Source: Flavobacterium beibuense F44-8 (GTDB taxonomy: Bacteria > Bacteroidota > Bacteroidia > Flavobacteriales > Flavobacteriaceae). Taken from it: a stretch of DNA of 64,000 bases. Position 1 is the stretch's first letter; every line of letters begins with the position of its first letter. The stretch is from NCBI RefSeq assembly GCF_000769915.1, contig NZ_JRLV01000020.1, positions 34,449 to 98,448 of the forward strand, given 5' to 3'. Positions 27,070-33,956 of this stretch are shown one piece after another. Under the pieces are notes generated by a model. The model was not told where the DNA came from and ran no database searches. It was given only the letters and a program-made list of their open reading frames with translations. The translations under genes were made by a program, and so were the position numbers.

Positions 27070-28077
27070 TTGGAAAAGTTTTACGACTACATATATTACA
27101 ACAGTGGTTTGGAGTGGATAGTAAACGTGAATATACTAATCAGTTTACTTTTTCTGCTTTTAATACTGTTGCTTATTTTGTTTATTCTTTATTTAAGGGT
27201 ATATAAAAACTTTCGCAACATTAAAAAGGCAGAACATATTGAAAAACTTACCGATTTTATTAACGGATATCTTTTTGATACAGAGTTTGAAGAGGCCAGT
27301 ATTGAAGAGTTTAGAGCGCACCATGTTAGGAGTAAACTACAAAAAAAGGTAACTACAAAAGAGATACTTGTATACAGCCAAAACTTTAAGGGAGAGGCAA
27401 ATGCCTCTATCAAAAAACTATTTTTCAGGCTGGAACTGGACGGTTTGGCTTTTAAGGAAATAGCCAGCAGGAAATGGTACCTGCGTGCCCGTGGTATGCA
27501 TACGGTTTCCAACATGGGAATAAAAATACAGGAATCAACGGCTGTTAGGCTTCTTAACGACAAAAGGGTTGAAGTGAGGCTACAGTCATTGCTGTACTTT
27601 ATAAAGCTTTCTCAAAAATATCCGCTTAACTTTTTATACCGATTAGAAGAACCCTTAACCATATGGCAGCAAATTCATATTGAAGATGCACTTAAAGGTT
27701 ATAAGGAAGAAATCCCTGATTTCTCTAAATGGTTAAATCACAAACAGCCTACGGTTATAGGCTTTTGTATAAAGCAAATTTCGGCTTTTGACCAGTATGA
27801 AAATGTAGAAAAAGTGATTCCGTTTCTGGAACATCCTGAAGAGATGCTAAAAAAAGAAGCTATAAGATGTATGCGAAAAATGGGTAACCATGAGTCGGTC
27901 AATATTGTGCTTACCAATTTTGCTTCTGAAAACAACACCATTAAAAAGGAAATCCTTAAACTGATAAAAGAAGTAGGTTCGTATAACCAACTTCAAACAT
28001 TATCTTACGAATTAAACGGGGATAATGAGGAAATTAAAATTGAATATTTAAAAGCAGAAGAATATTTTTTAAAGTAA
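27070..28077 (+). CDS. Membrane-anchored HEAT-repeat protein
   Basis: 335 residues. One N-terminal membrane helix (about 18-45, LISLLFLLLILLLILFILYL) is followed by a basic region and helical HEAT-type repeats (RLLNDKRVEVRLQSLLYFIK, EEMLKKEAIRCMRKMGNHES). The start is a TTG 13 nt after the RR stop, because no ATG is available before the membrane helix. HEAT scaffolds next to a GT2 synthase and RR suggest a docking subunit for the synthase. There is no named family. Confidence 0.75.
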   Translation: MEKFYDYIYYNSGLEWIVNVNILISLLFLLLILLLILFILYLRVYKNFRNIKKAEHIEKLTDFINGYLFDTEFEEASIEEFRAHHVRSKLQKKVTTKEILVYSQNFKGEANASIKKLFFRLELDGLAFKEIASRKWYLRARGMHTVSNMGIKIQESTAVRLLNDKRVEVRLQSLLYFIKLSQKYPLNFLYRLEEPLTIWQQIHIEDALKGYKEEIPDFSKWLNHKQPTVIGFCIKQISAFDQYENVEKVIPFLEHPEEMLKKEAIRCMRKMGNHESVNIVLTNFASENNTIKKEILKLIKEVGSYNQLQTLSYELNGDNEEIKIEYLKAEEYFLK

Positions 28078-28083
28078 AAAGCC

Positions 28084-29511
28084 ATGAATTACGATCTTTT
28101 AGTTGACATAGCGAGCTGGCTTTTCCTGATATATGCTGTTGTCATATCATCGGGTTATCTTTTTGCTGCCGTATTTTCCTTTCTGGAAATAAAAGAATAT
28201 AAGAGGGAAAACATCCCTACAGATGATGTTACCCTGTTACAAAGCACTTCCCTTCCACCTATTTCGGTACTGGCTCCGGCTTATAACGAAGAAGCTAACG
28301 TAGTAGAGAATGTAAAATCACTGCTTACGGTAAACTACCCTTCTTATGAAATTGTGGTTATTAACGATGGTAGTAAAGATAACACCCTGCAAAGGCTTAT
28401 AGACACTTTTGACCTTGTTAAGGACGAATCGCTTCGATACAACTCTATACCAACAAAGGAAATTAGGGGTGTATATATGTCTACTCACAAAGCATATAAA
28501 AACCTAACGGTTATAGACAAAGCTAACGGAGGTAAAGCCGATGCACTTAATGCAGGTATAAACAACTGTAAGCACGACCTTATTTGCTGTATAGATGTGG
28601 ACTGTATTCTGGAAGACGACGCACTGCTTAAACTGGTAAACCCTTTCCTTAATAATGAGAAAACAGTAATTGCATCGGGCGGTATTATCCGTGTGGCAAA
28701 CTCCTGTATTATTGAGGACGGACGTATTATAGAGGTACGCCTGCCGGATAAGTTTTTGGCAAGAGCACAAATACTTGAATATTTCAGAGCTTTCCTTATG
28801 GGGCGTATGGCATGGTCAAGGCTGGACGGACTCCTGCTTATATCGGGTGCATTTGGTATGTTCAATAAAAAAATAGCCATTGAGGTAGGCGGTTACAATA
28901 CCAAAACCGTGGGTGAAGATATGGAACTCCTGGTGCGTATGCGCAGGATGATGCGTGAGAAAAAGGAGGCTTATACTGTAGGCTTTATACCCGATCCGCT
29001 TTGCTGGACTGAGGTGCCCCAACAATGGAAGGTTCTCCACAGGCAACGTAACCGATGGACCCGCGGTACTATGGAAACACTATGGATTCACCGCAAAATG
29101 CTGTTCAACCCTAGGTTTAAAGTACTGGGTATGCTAAGTACACCTTACTGGATGTTTTTTGAGTGGCTTGCTCCTATTATTGAGTTCTTCGGGGTACTGT
29201 TTATTGTGTTATTATATGTGCTAGGCAGACTGGACTGGACTATTTTCTTTAGCTTTTTTGCTGTGGTATACTTCTTTTCGGTACTGTATTCCATCACTGC
29301 AATTTTCTTTGAGGAATACTCCTTTCAGCAATATAAAAAGCCGAAGTACATATTCAGGCTTGTAGCTACTGCTTTTGCAGAACCCCTGCTGTACCATCCG
29401 TTTGTAATGTGGGCTGCCATAAAAGGAAACATCGACCTTATAAGGGGTAAAAACTCATGGGGGACTATGAGCCGAACCGGATTGGCTAATCCGCAAAAGA
29501 AACAAGTATAA
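28084..29511 (+). CDS. Processive family 2 glycosyltransferase (PgaC/BcsA-like)
   Basis: 475 residues: an N-terminal membrane helix, a GT2 catalytic domain, and C-terminal membrane helices. Visible catalytic motifs are SVLAPAYNEEANVVENV, VVINDGSKDNT, ANGGKADALNAG, CIDVDCILEDD, EDMELLVRMR and the processivity motif RQRNRWTRG (QxxRW). It is closest in layout to poly-N-acetylglucosamine or hyaluronan-type synthases; the sugar cannot be assigned. Together with the downstream TPR/YaiO-like outer membrane protein it forms a synthase-porin pair as in pga loci. Confidence 0.92.
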   Translation: MNYDLLVDIASWLFLIYAVVISSGYLFAAVFSFLEIKEYKRENIPTDDVTLLQSTSLPPISVLAPAYNEEANVVENVKSLLTVNYPSYEIVVINDGSKDNTLQRLIDTFDLVKDESLRYNSIPTKEIRGVYMSTHKAYKNLTVIDKANGGKADALNAGINNCKHDLICCIDVDCILEDDALLKLVNPFLNNEKTVIASGGIIRVANSCIIEDGRIIEVRLPDKFLARAQILEYFRAFLMGRMAWSRLDGLLLISGAFGMFNKKIAIEVGGYNTKTVGEDMELLVRMRRMMREKKEAYTVGFIPDPLCWTEVPQQWKVLHRQRNRWTRGTMETLWIHRKMLFNPRFKVLGMLSTPYWMFFEWLAPIIEFFGVLFIVLLYVLGRLDWTIFFSFFAVVYFFSVLYSITAIFFEEYSFQQYKKPKYIFRLVATAFAEPLLYHPFVMWAAIKGNIDLIRGKNSWGTMSRTGLANPQKKQV

Positions 29512-29529
29512 TTTTTAAAGACTTTTAGT

Positions 29530-30801
29530 GTGAAAATCATTTCCGTCAACATAACAAAATCAATTATAGCAGGCTTTTACATAATGGTAACGCTTTTGTT
29601 TGCACCTGCTGCTTTTGCACAGCAAACAAGTGACGAACTGTATGCCGAAGCCCGCACACAAGCCTTTGATAATAAAAATTATAAAGAGGCTATTATCCTT
29701 GCCCAAAAGGCATTAGAGCAAACCCCTGATTACCCGGATTTAAATATCTTTTTAGGAAGACTATACACTTGGAACGGACAAACGGAAAACGCATGCAATA
29801 CATTTGACAGCGTAGTAAAAAAATACCCAAACAATGTAGACGCCTACCTTGCCTACGGAAGTTTGGAGTACTGGAGCAAAAACTACGACAAAGCATTACA
29901 ACTTACTGATAAAGGTTTAGCTATTAACCCAAAATCAGAAGAATTGTTACTTCTTAGAGCCAGAATATTAAGTGATTCGAAAAAATATCCGGAGGCAAAC
30001 AAATCATTAAAAACATTATTGGAAATAAACCCAAAAAATAATGATGCCCGGACGCTGAGCCAAAAAATAAGCATGATGAGCTCTAAAAATGCTGTAGGCA
30101 TTAACTATGATTACTACCATTTTGACAAACGTTTTGATGACGACTGGCACATTGCAGGTGTAGACTATACCAGACAGGGAAGCTTTGGTACCATAACAGG
30201 TCGTGTTAATTATGCCAACAAGTTTGCCATGGATGCGCTACAATTTGAAATAGAGTCTTACCCTCGTATATCAAATACGTTTTATGCCTTTGTGAACTTT
30301 GGTATGTCAGACGATCAGGGGATTTTCCCTGAGTACAAAACAGGCTTCTCATTATTTGCAAACCTGCCAAAAGGTTTTGAGGCCGAAGGTGGTTTCAGGA
30401 TGCTTAGTTTTTCGGGAGAACAAACCTGGACCTATACCGCATCTGTGGGGAAATATTATAAAAATCTATGGTTTAACTTAAGGGCTTACATCACACCAAA
30501 TAGTGATTCGGTAGGTCAGTCCTATCAGCTTACTACACGTTATTACCTTGGCGGACCCGATGATTATTTAAGCTTAAGGCTGGGAACAGGTATTAATCCT
30601 GACGGACAAAACAATATATTACTTAACGGCGAAGCGTTTAGCTATAAACTAAAATCTAACAATATAGCTGCAGAATACAGGACTACCATAAACCAAACTT
30701 ATGTATTTTATGTAAAAGCCGGACTGGAAAACCAAAAATATGCACCCGATACTAAAGGGAATCAAATATCGGCAGGTATTGGTGCTATAAAAAGGTTCTA
30801 A
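29530..30801 (+). CDS. TPR plus YaiO-type outer membrane beta-barrel
   Basis: 423 residues from a GTG start, with signal peptide (FAPAAFAQQT). TPR repeats follow (about 30-180: AQKALEQTPDYPDLNIFLGR, YGSLEYWSKNYDKALQL), then a YaiO-family beta-barrel (about 190-423) ending in IGAIKRF. The layout resembles PgaA (TPR plus barrel), a polysaccharide export porin. As last gene of the operon after the GT2 synthase it probably exports or guides the polymer. Confidence 0.87.
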   Translation: MKIISVNITKSIIAGFYIMVTLLFAPAAFAQQTSDELYAEARTQAFDNKNYKEAIILAQKALEQTPDYPDLNIFLGRLYTWNGQTENACNTFDSVVKKYPNNVDAYLAYGSLEYWSKNYDKALQLTDKGLAINPKSEELLLLRARILSDSKKYPEANKSLKTLLEINPKNNDARTLSQKISMMSSKNAVGINYDYYHFDKRFDDDWHIAGVDYTRQGSFGTITGRVNYANKFAMDALQFEIESYPRISNTFYAFVNFGMSDDQGIFPEYKTGFSLFANLPKGFEAEGGFRMLSFSGEQTWTYTASVGKYYKNLWFNLRAYITPNSDSVGQSYQLTTRYYLGGPDDYLSLRLGTGINPDGQNNILLNGEAFSYKLKSNNIAAEYRTTINQTYVFYVKAGLENQKYAPDTKGNQISAGIGAIKRF

Positions 30802-30809
30802 AAAAAAAT

Positions 30810-30832
30810 AACACCCGCCATCAACGGGTGTT
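30810..30832 (-). terminator. Terminator of the single-domain RR gene
   Basis: Stem AACACCCG / CGGGTGTT with a 7-nt loop; the T tract (TTATTTTTTTT) lies on the minus strand, so it serves the gene at 30900-31319. The converging YaiO gene has no separate terminator. Confidence 0.75.
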
Positions 30833-30899
30833 ACTCAACCAAACCAACCATAAAACTATCATAAACCTATTTGCAAGTATTTATGAAGTATCTTTATTT

Positions 30900-31319
30900 T
30901 TAATTAAGACAAAGTCCTGTACTTCCTGTAAGTCGTTTAACCCTTGCCTCTATTTCAGATATGCTAAGTGGCATTTTAGCATAATCATTAACTCCTAATT
31001 CAAAACTCTTATTAAACACACCTTCATCACTATGGCATGAAACAACCATAACCGGTGTAGACTCTTTTTTAATAAGCCTTATGTACTTTAAAAGCTCCAG
31101 CCCTGCTGTGTTACCTCTGCTTTTGTTTATAAAAGGCACCACACTGTATGCTACCGGCAGGCTTATATCTGCTATCAGTAAATCTGGCCTAAAAGCCTCA
31201 TAGCTCTGTTTTGCATCTATAGCGTTATCACAACACTCTATATCATAACCTAAGTCGCTAAGGCATCTGCCAAGAGACATCAGTATATGTCTTTCGTTAT
31301 CTACAATTAGTACTTTCAT
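30900..31319 (-). CDS. Single-domain response regulator, paralogue of the REC-GT2 receiver
   Basis: 139 residues. LIVDNERHIL, phosphoacceptor Asp 51 in LLIADISLPV, VSCHSDEG switch, and lysine in YAKMPLS (Met inserted between Lys and Pro). It shares with the REC-GT2 protein an unusual extra loop after Asp 51 and the closing EARVKRLTG (compare GIRVKRLIG), so the two are paralogues. A GGAG precedes the ATG. It is preceded by a leader of about 157 nt and a LytTR-like promoter and is the only protein gene read out of the non-coding array. Confidence 0.9.
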   Translation of the reverse strand: MKVLIVDNERHILMSLGRCLSDLGYDIECCDNAIDAKQSYEAFRPDLLIADISLPVAYSVVPFINKSRGNTAGLELLKYIRLIKKESTPVMVVSCHSDEGVFNKSFELGVNDYAKMPLSISEIEARVKRLTGSTGLCLN

Positions 31320-31476
31320 AATCTCCTTAGCATTAATAAACTTTATTACTCTTATCTCTGTTTTGTACTATCACCTTAACTATCTAAAAAAGCATTTACG
31401 GTATTTTTGGGTTATCGGTCATTATTGGGGGCAATAATTTTCGATTCTCTTGTTATCGGGTTTCGGTGCTAATTAC
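31320..31476 (-). promoter_or_regulatory. Long leader (unit A) of the response regulator mRNA
   Basis: A 5' UTR of about 157 nt with CCCCC at 31427-31431 (about +45), followed by CAATAATGACCGATAACCC and CAAAAATACCGT. These are nearly the same as in unit B. Unlike units B-F there is no terminator before the ATG. It may be a regulatory leader of the same origin as the sRNAs. Confidence 0.6.
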
Positions 31477-31480
31477 ATTA

Positions 31481-31550
31481 CAAATGTCCGTCAAGTTTCA
31501 AACTTTTATGTCTACTTTTCGATTAACAAGCCTTAACTGTAGACGAACGG
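31481..31550 (-). promoter_or_regulatory. LytTR-like direct repeat and promoter, unit A
   Basis: Minus strand: CCGTTCGTC (31542-31550), identical to the AlgR core consensus, and TTGTTAATC (31521-31529), 21 bp apart. Then 32 nt to GACATTTG (31481-31488). Confidence 0.7.
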
Positions 31551-31612
31551 GGTTATATCATCCGCTAATATGTTAACCTAATTATCAAAGCACAGTTAAT
31601 CACTGCTCTCTA

Positions 31613-31850
31613 TAATAACAGAAAGCCTCCGTTACGGAGGCTTTCTAAGCATTAACCAATTTACATTCCAATCATCATATCTTCTTCTAAACAAAACATG
31701 TTTATCATCCTGGGGGCTTAGTCAGATAATATGTTCAGTTATTTCTTTGTTTTTGCTTAATGAAATAGCATTAACGGTATTTTTGGGGTATCGGTTATCA
31801 TTGGGGGGCAATAATTTTCGATATCTTGTTATTAGTTTGTCATTAATTAC
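31613..31850 (-). ncRNA. Putative sRNA B
   Basis: A predicted 238-nt RNA with two C-rich boxes: CCCCCC at 31803-31808 (about +42) and CCCCC at 31712-31716. It contains ATAACCGATACCCCAAAAATA. It ends at a GC-rich hairpin (31620-31646) with a modest T-rich tail. It has no convincing ORF. Read-through into unit A is possible because the tail is weak. Confidence 0.6.
31620..31646 (-). terminator. Terminator hairpin of unit B
   Basis: Twelve-bp stem AGAAAGCCTCCG / CGGAGGCTTTCT with a 3-nt loop, followed on the minus strand by GTTATTATAG. Confidence 0.75.
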
Positions 31851-31854
31851 ACTG

Positions 31855-31924
31855 CAAATATCCGACGGGATTGCAACTTTTACCCCTGTTTTTCGATTAG
31901 CAGACTTTAACTGTCGACGAACGG
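31855..31924 (-). promoter_or_regulatory. LytTR-like direct repeat and promoter, unit B
   Basis: Minus strand: CCGTTCGTC (31916-31924) and CTGCTAATC (31895-31903), 21 bp apart; 32 nt to GATATTTG (31855-31862). Confidence 0.7.
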
Positions 31925-31983
31925 AACCTATCTCCGGTTAGTATGCTTTTTACTACAAAAACACTATTATTTTTCAAACTCCA

Positions 31984-32132
31984 TAAAAACAGAAAAGCCT
32001 CCGTACGGAGGCTTTTCTAAGCATTAATCAATTGCATTCCAATCATTATATCCTTCACCTAAATAAAATTATCATAATCATTTTTTGGGGGCACAAATAC
32101 GATAACCTTGTTTTGCTTATTGCTGTAATTAT
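31984..32132 (-). ncRNA. Putative sRNA C
   Basis: A predicted 149-nt RNA with CCCCC at 32087-32091 (about +41) followed by six As. It ends at a perfect palindromic hairpin (31991-32018, AGAAAAGCCTCCG arm) and a T tract. It has no ORF of note. Upstream control elements are the best conserved of the family. Confidence 0.65.
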
Positions 32133-32136
32133 ACTG

Positions 32137-32228
32137 CAAAGATGGGCTGATTTATGAAGCTAAACATACTTTCTTCGACGAATGGAATTTTAGTGTAGAC
32201 GAATGGTTTAAACTTGCCCGACGAATTG
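32137..32228 (-). promoter_or_regulatory. LytTR-like triple repeat and promoter, unit C
   Basis: Minus strand: CAATTCGTC (32220-32228), CCATTCGTC (32198-32206) and CCATTCGTC (32177-32185), at 22 and 21 bp steps. Then 32 nt to CATCTTTG (32137-32144). Confidence 0.75.
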
Positions 32229-32262
32229 ATTTAACCTATTTATAAGCCCAGAATATAGCCAT

Positions 32263-32414
32263 AAAAAAAGCCTCCCGAAGGAGGCCACCTGAAAATAAAC
32301 ATAAGTTAATTGTGTATCCTAACTGTTTATTTTTTTCTTATGAGCCATTTAACTATCATAAATATTTTTGGGGGTATGCAAGTATGACAATAGTTCTATA
32401 TGTTCATCGATTAC
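32263..32414 (-). ncRNA. Putative sRNA D
   Basis: A predicted 152-nt RNA with CCCCC at 32370-32374 (about +40) followed by AAAAAT. It ends at hairpin GCCTCC-TTCG-GGAGGC (a cUUCGg tetraloop, 32270-32285) and a T7 tract. Its upstream LytTR site is degraded, so this unit may be weaker or decaying. Confidence 0.55.
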
Positions 32415-32418
32415 ACAA

Positions 32419-32488
32419 CAAATATCGGGAGAGATTAAAAAAGTTAAGGTCATATTTCGACTATCGGCTAGTTACTATAGATAAAACA
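32419..32488 (-). promoter_or_regulatory. Degenerate LytTR-like repeat and promoter, unit D
   Basis: -7-like box GATATTTG (32419-32426). At the expected 32-nt distance CCGATAGTC (32459-32467) keeps only part of the half-site, and TGTTTTATC (32480-32488) resembles TGTTTCGTC of unit F. Confidence 0.4.
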
Positions 32489-32537
32489 CACCTTATAAAA
32501 AGGCTAACCGTAATTTAAAAGCCAAATCGATAGCCAT

Positions 32538-32673
32538 AAAAAAAGGAGCCTCTTTACAAGCTCCTTTTACACACCAGTATTCTTTAACCGAATATTCAAT
32601 TTATAGCATTATGATATAAATTATAAAACTAAAAACTATCAGATAAAAAGCTAATTGTTAACCTCTTATCTTC
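32538..32673 (-). ncRNA. Putative sRNA E
   Basis: A predicted 136-nt RNA ending at hairpin AAAAGGAGC / GCTCCTTTT (32541-32568) with a T7 tract. It lacks the CCCCC box of the other units but has a strong LytTR repeat upstream, so its targets, if any, should differ. Confidence 0.55.
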
Positions 32674-32677
32674 AAAG

Positions 32678-32746
32678 CAAATATCTATACTTATGTAAAG
32701 TTAATAAAGCTATTTCGACGAATGACATTTAAGTGTAGACGAATGG
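32678..32746 (-). promoter_or_regulatory. LytTR-like direct repeat and promoter, unit E
   Basis: Minus strand: CCATTCGTC (32738-32746) and TCATTCGTC (32717-32725), 21 bp apart; 31 nt to GATATTTG (32678-32685). Confidence 0.72.
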
Positions 32747-32860
32747 TTCAAAACAAGATGCTCCAAACTGAGCAAAAAAGCACCTAAAAAACTAAAAAAC
32801 AAACACTTAAACATTTATCCGTATTTTTAATGTAAGAAACTGCTTATAGCAGCTCTATTA

Positions 32861-32950
32861 CCATTCGTCGCTTCACAACTACCATTCACCGAACATTAGA
32901 CATCGGTTATCGAAAAGAAAAATAAACGGATACGGACTCCCGTAATTTTG
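32861..32950 (+). promoter_or_regulatory. LytTR-like triple repeat and promoter of the H-NOX/FIST/LytTR operon
   Basis: Plus strand: CCATTCGTC (32861-32869), CCATTCACC (32882-32890) and TCGGTTATC (32903-32911), in exact 21-bp steps. Then 31 nt to a perfect -7 box TAATTTTG (32943-32950), 43 nt before the ATG at 32994. The same geometry as the divergent sRNA promoters suggests the operon is controlled by the same regulator, probably its own last gene. Confidence 0.72.
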
Positions 32951-32993
32951 TTCTTGGTAAAAATTGTATACATTCCAGATCCCAGATTTTAAA

Positions 32994-33407
32994 ATGGCGA
33001 GAGCACTTAATATATTATTAATTGAAGACGATGCTATAGAGGTTATGAAGTTTAACAGGGTTTTAAAAACCCTGCATCTTAATCATAAGATAGTTGAAGC
33101 TAATAACGGAGAAGAAGCATTATCTATACTTAAGGATAAAGAGATTATCCCGGATATTATTATCCTTGATCTTAATATGCCTAAAATTAACGGAATTGAG
33201 TTTTTAGGTATCCTTAAACAAGATGAAGTGCTTAGGTACATACCGTCTATAGTACTTACTACCTCAAACAACCACAGGGATGTAATGGAATGCTATAGAA
33301 TTGGTATTGCCGGTTATTTACTAAAACCTCTTAAATATGAGGATTATGTAGACCGCGTTAAAAAGCTTATTGAATATTGGAGCGTAAACGAGTTAATTTC
33401 GCAATAA
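32994..33407 (+). CDS. Single-domain response regulator (Rcp1-like)
   Basis: 137 residues from the ATG at 32994, chosen because the in-frame TTG at 32964 lies too close to the predicted transcription start. Receiver motifs: LLIEDDAIEV, phosphoacceptor Asp 59 in IIILDLNMPKINGIEF, LTTSNN switch and LLKPLKYEDY lysine. The LNMPKxNGxEFL pattern is typical of Rcp1/CheY-like partners of PAS kinases. First gene of the NO-sensor operon, 7 nt before the H-NOX gene. Confidence 0.9.
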   Translation: MARALNILLIEDDAIEVMKFNRVLKTLHLNHKIVEANNGEEALSILKDKEIIPDIIILDLNMPKINGIEFLGILKQDEVLRYIPSIVLTTSNNHRDVMECYRIGIAGYLLKPLKYEDYVDRVKKLIEYWSVNELISQ

Positions 33408-33414
33408 CAAACAT

Positions 33415-33954
33415 ATGTATGGCTTTGTTAATAATGCAATAAAAGATTATGTAGTTTCTACATTTGGGCAGCCACTTTGGTCTAAAGTGAAAATGGAGTG
33501 TGCGCTCAAACCAAGCTTTTTAGATGCCGAACAGCCATACAACGAAGAATTAATTTTAGCCACAGCAAAAGCTGTATCAAATCACATCCAAATCCCTATA
33601 AGCGATATACTTAGAGGTTTTGGAGAACGTATTTCGCTTACACTTTCTGAAAAATATAAATTCCTGATGGAATCCAGAGGTGAAAACCTCAAAGATTATT
33701 TAGTAAATTTACCTAACTTTCATAACAGGATTATGTTGATTTATCCCGAATTAACACCGCCTGAATTTAGGATTAGTAATGTAGCCCCAAATAGTTTATA
33801 CCTGCATTACACTTCTGATAAAAGCGGAATGAAGGATTTATTGATAGGTTATATAGATGGTTTGGTTAAAATTTTTAATGAAACAGTATTCGTAGAAACC
33901 GTTGAGTCCCCACATGAAAGCCGCCCTCAGGAAGTTTTCAAAATCAATTGGTAA
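33415..33954 (+). CDS. H-NOX (HNOB) haem nitric-oxide/oxygen-binding sensor
   Basis: 179 residues, the usual H-NOX length, opening MYGFVNNAIKDYVVSTFG (family start MxGxxxxxxxxxV). Proximal haem ligand His 103 lies in LPNFHNRIMLIYPELTPPEF, with Pro 115 in place. The haem-propionate motif YxSxR reads Y132-T-S-D-K136: Arg is replaced by Lys. No obvious distal-pocket Tyr of O2-binding members can be judged from sequence alone. It is 2 nt upstream of a kinase with an HNOBA domain, so it is expected to report NO to that kinase. Confidence 0.9.
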   Translation: MYGFVNNAIKDYVVSTFGQPLWSKVKMECALKPSFLDAEQPYNEELILATAKAVSNHIQIPISDILRGFGERISLTLSEKYKFLMESRGENLKDYLVNLPNFHNRIMLIYPELTPPEFRISNVAPNSLYLHYTSDKSGMKDLLIGYIDGLVKIFNETVFVETVESPHESRPQEVFKINW

Positions 33955-33956
33955 TT

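Larger units (their letters stand above)
31320..32746 (-). repeat. Tandem array of five degenerate promoter-leader units (A-E)
   Basis: Five units of roughly 200-370 bp in head-to-tail order on the minus strand. Each holds a LytTR-like direct repeat, a 31-32 nt gap, a -7-like box ending in TTTG, a leader and (B-E) a terminator; A runs into the RR gene. Four of five units carry CCCCC at about +40 to +45. Units differ in most other positions, so the conserved parts are the functional ones. It is not a CRISPR: repeats are imperfect and unit length varies. Confidence 0.75.

Noticed and set aside
31747..31941. 64-codon plus-strand ORF in the array
   Set aside because: It crosses the LytTR repeat and -7 box of unit B on the opposite strand, is not kept in sister units and has no RBS.
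32312..32518. 68-codon plus-strand ORF in the array
   Set aside because: It overlaps promoter and leader of unit D; the frame is not conserved in the other units.
31320..32746. Repeated units as a CRISPR array
   Set aside because: Repeats are degenerate, unit lengths vary by more than 100 bp and no cas gene is present; promoter and terminator signals explain the structure.
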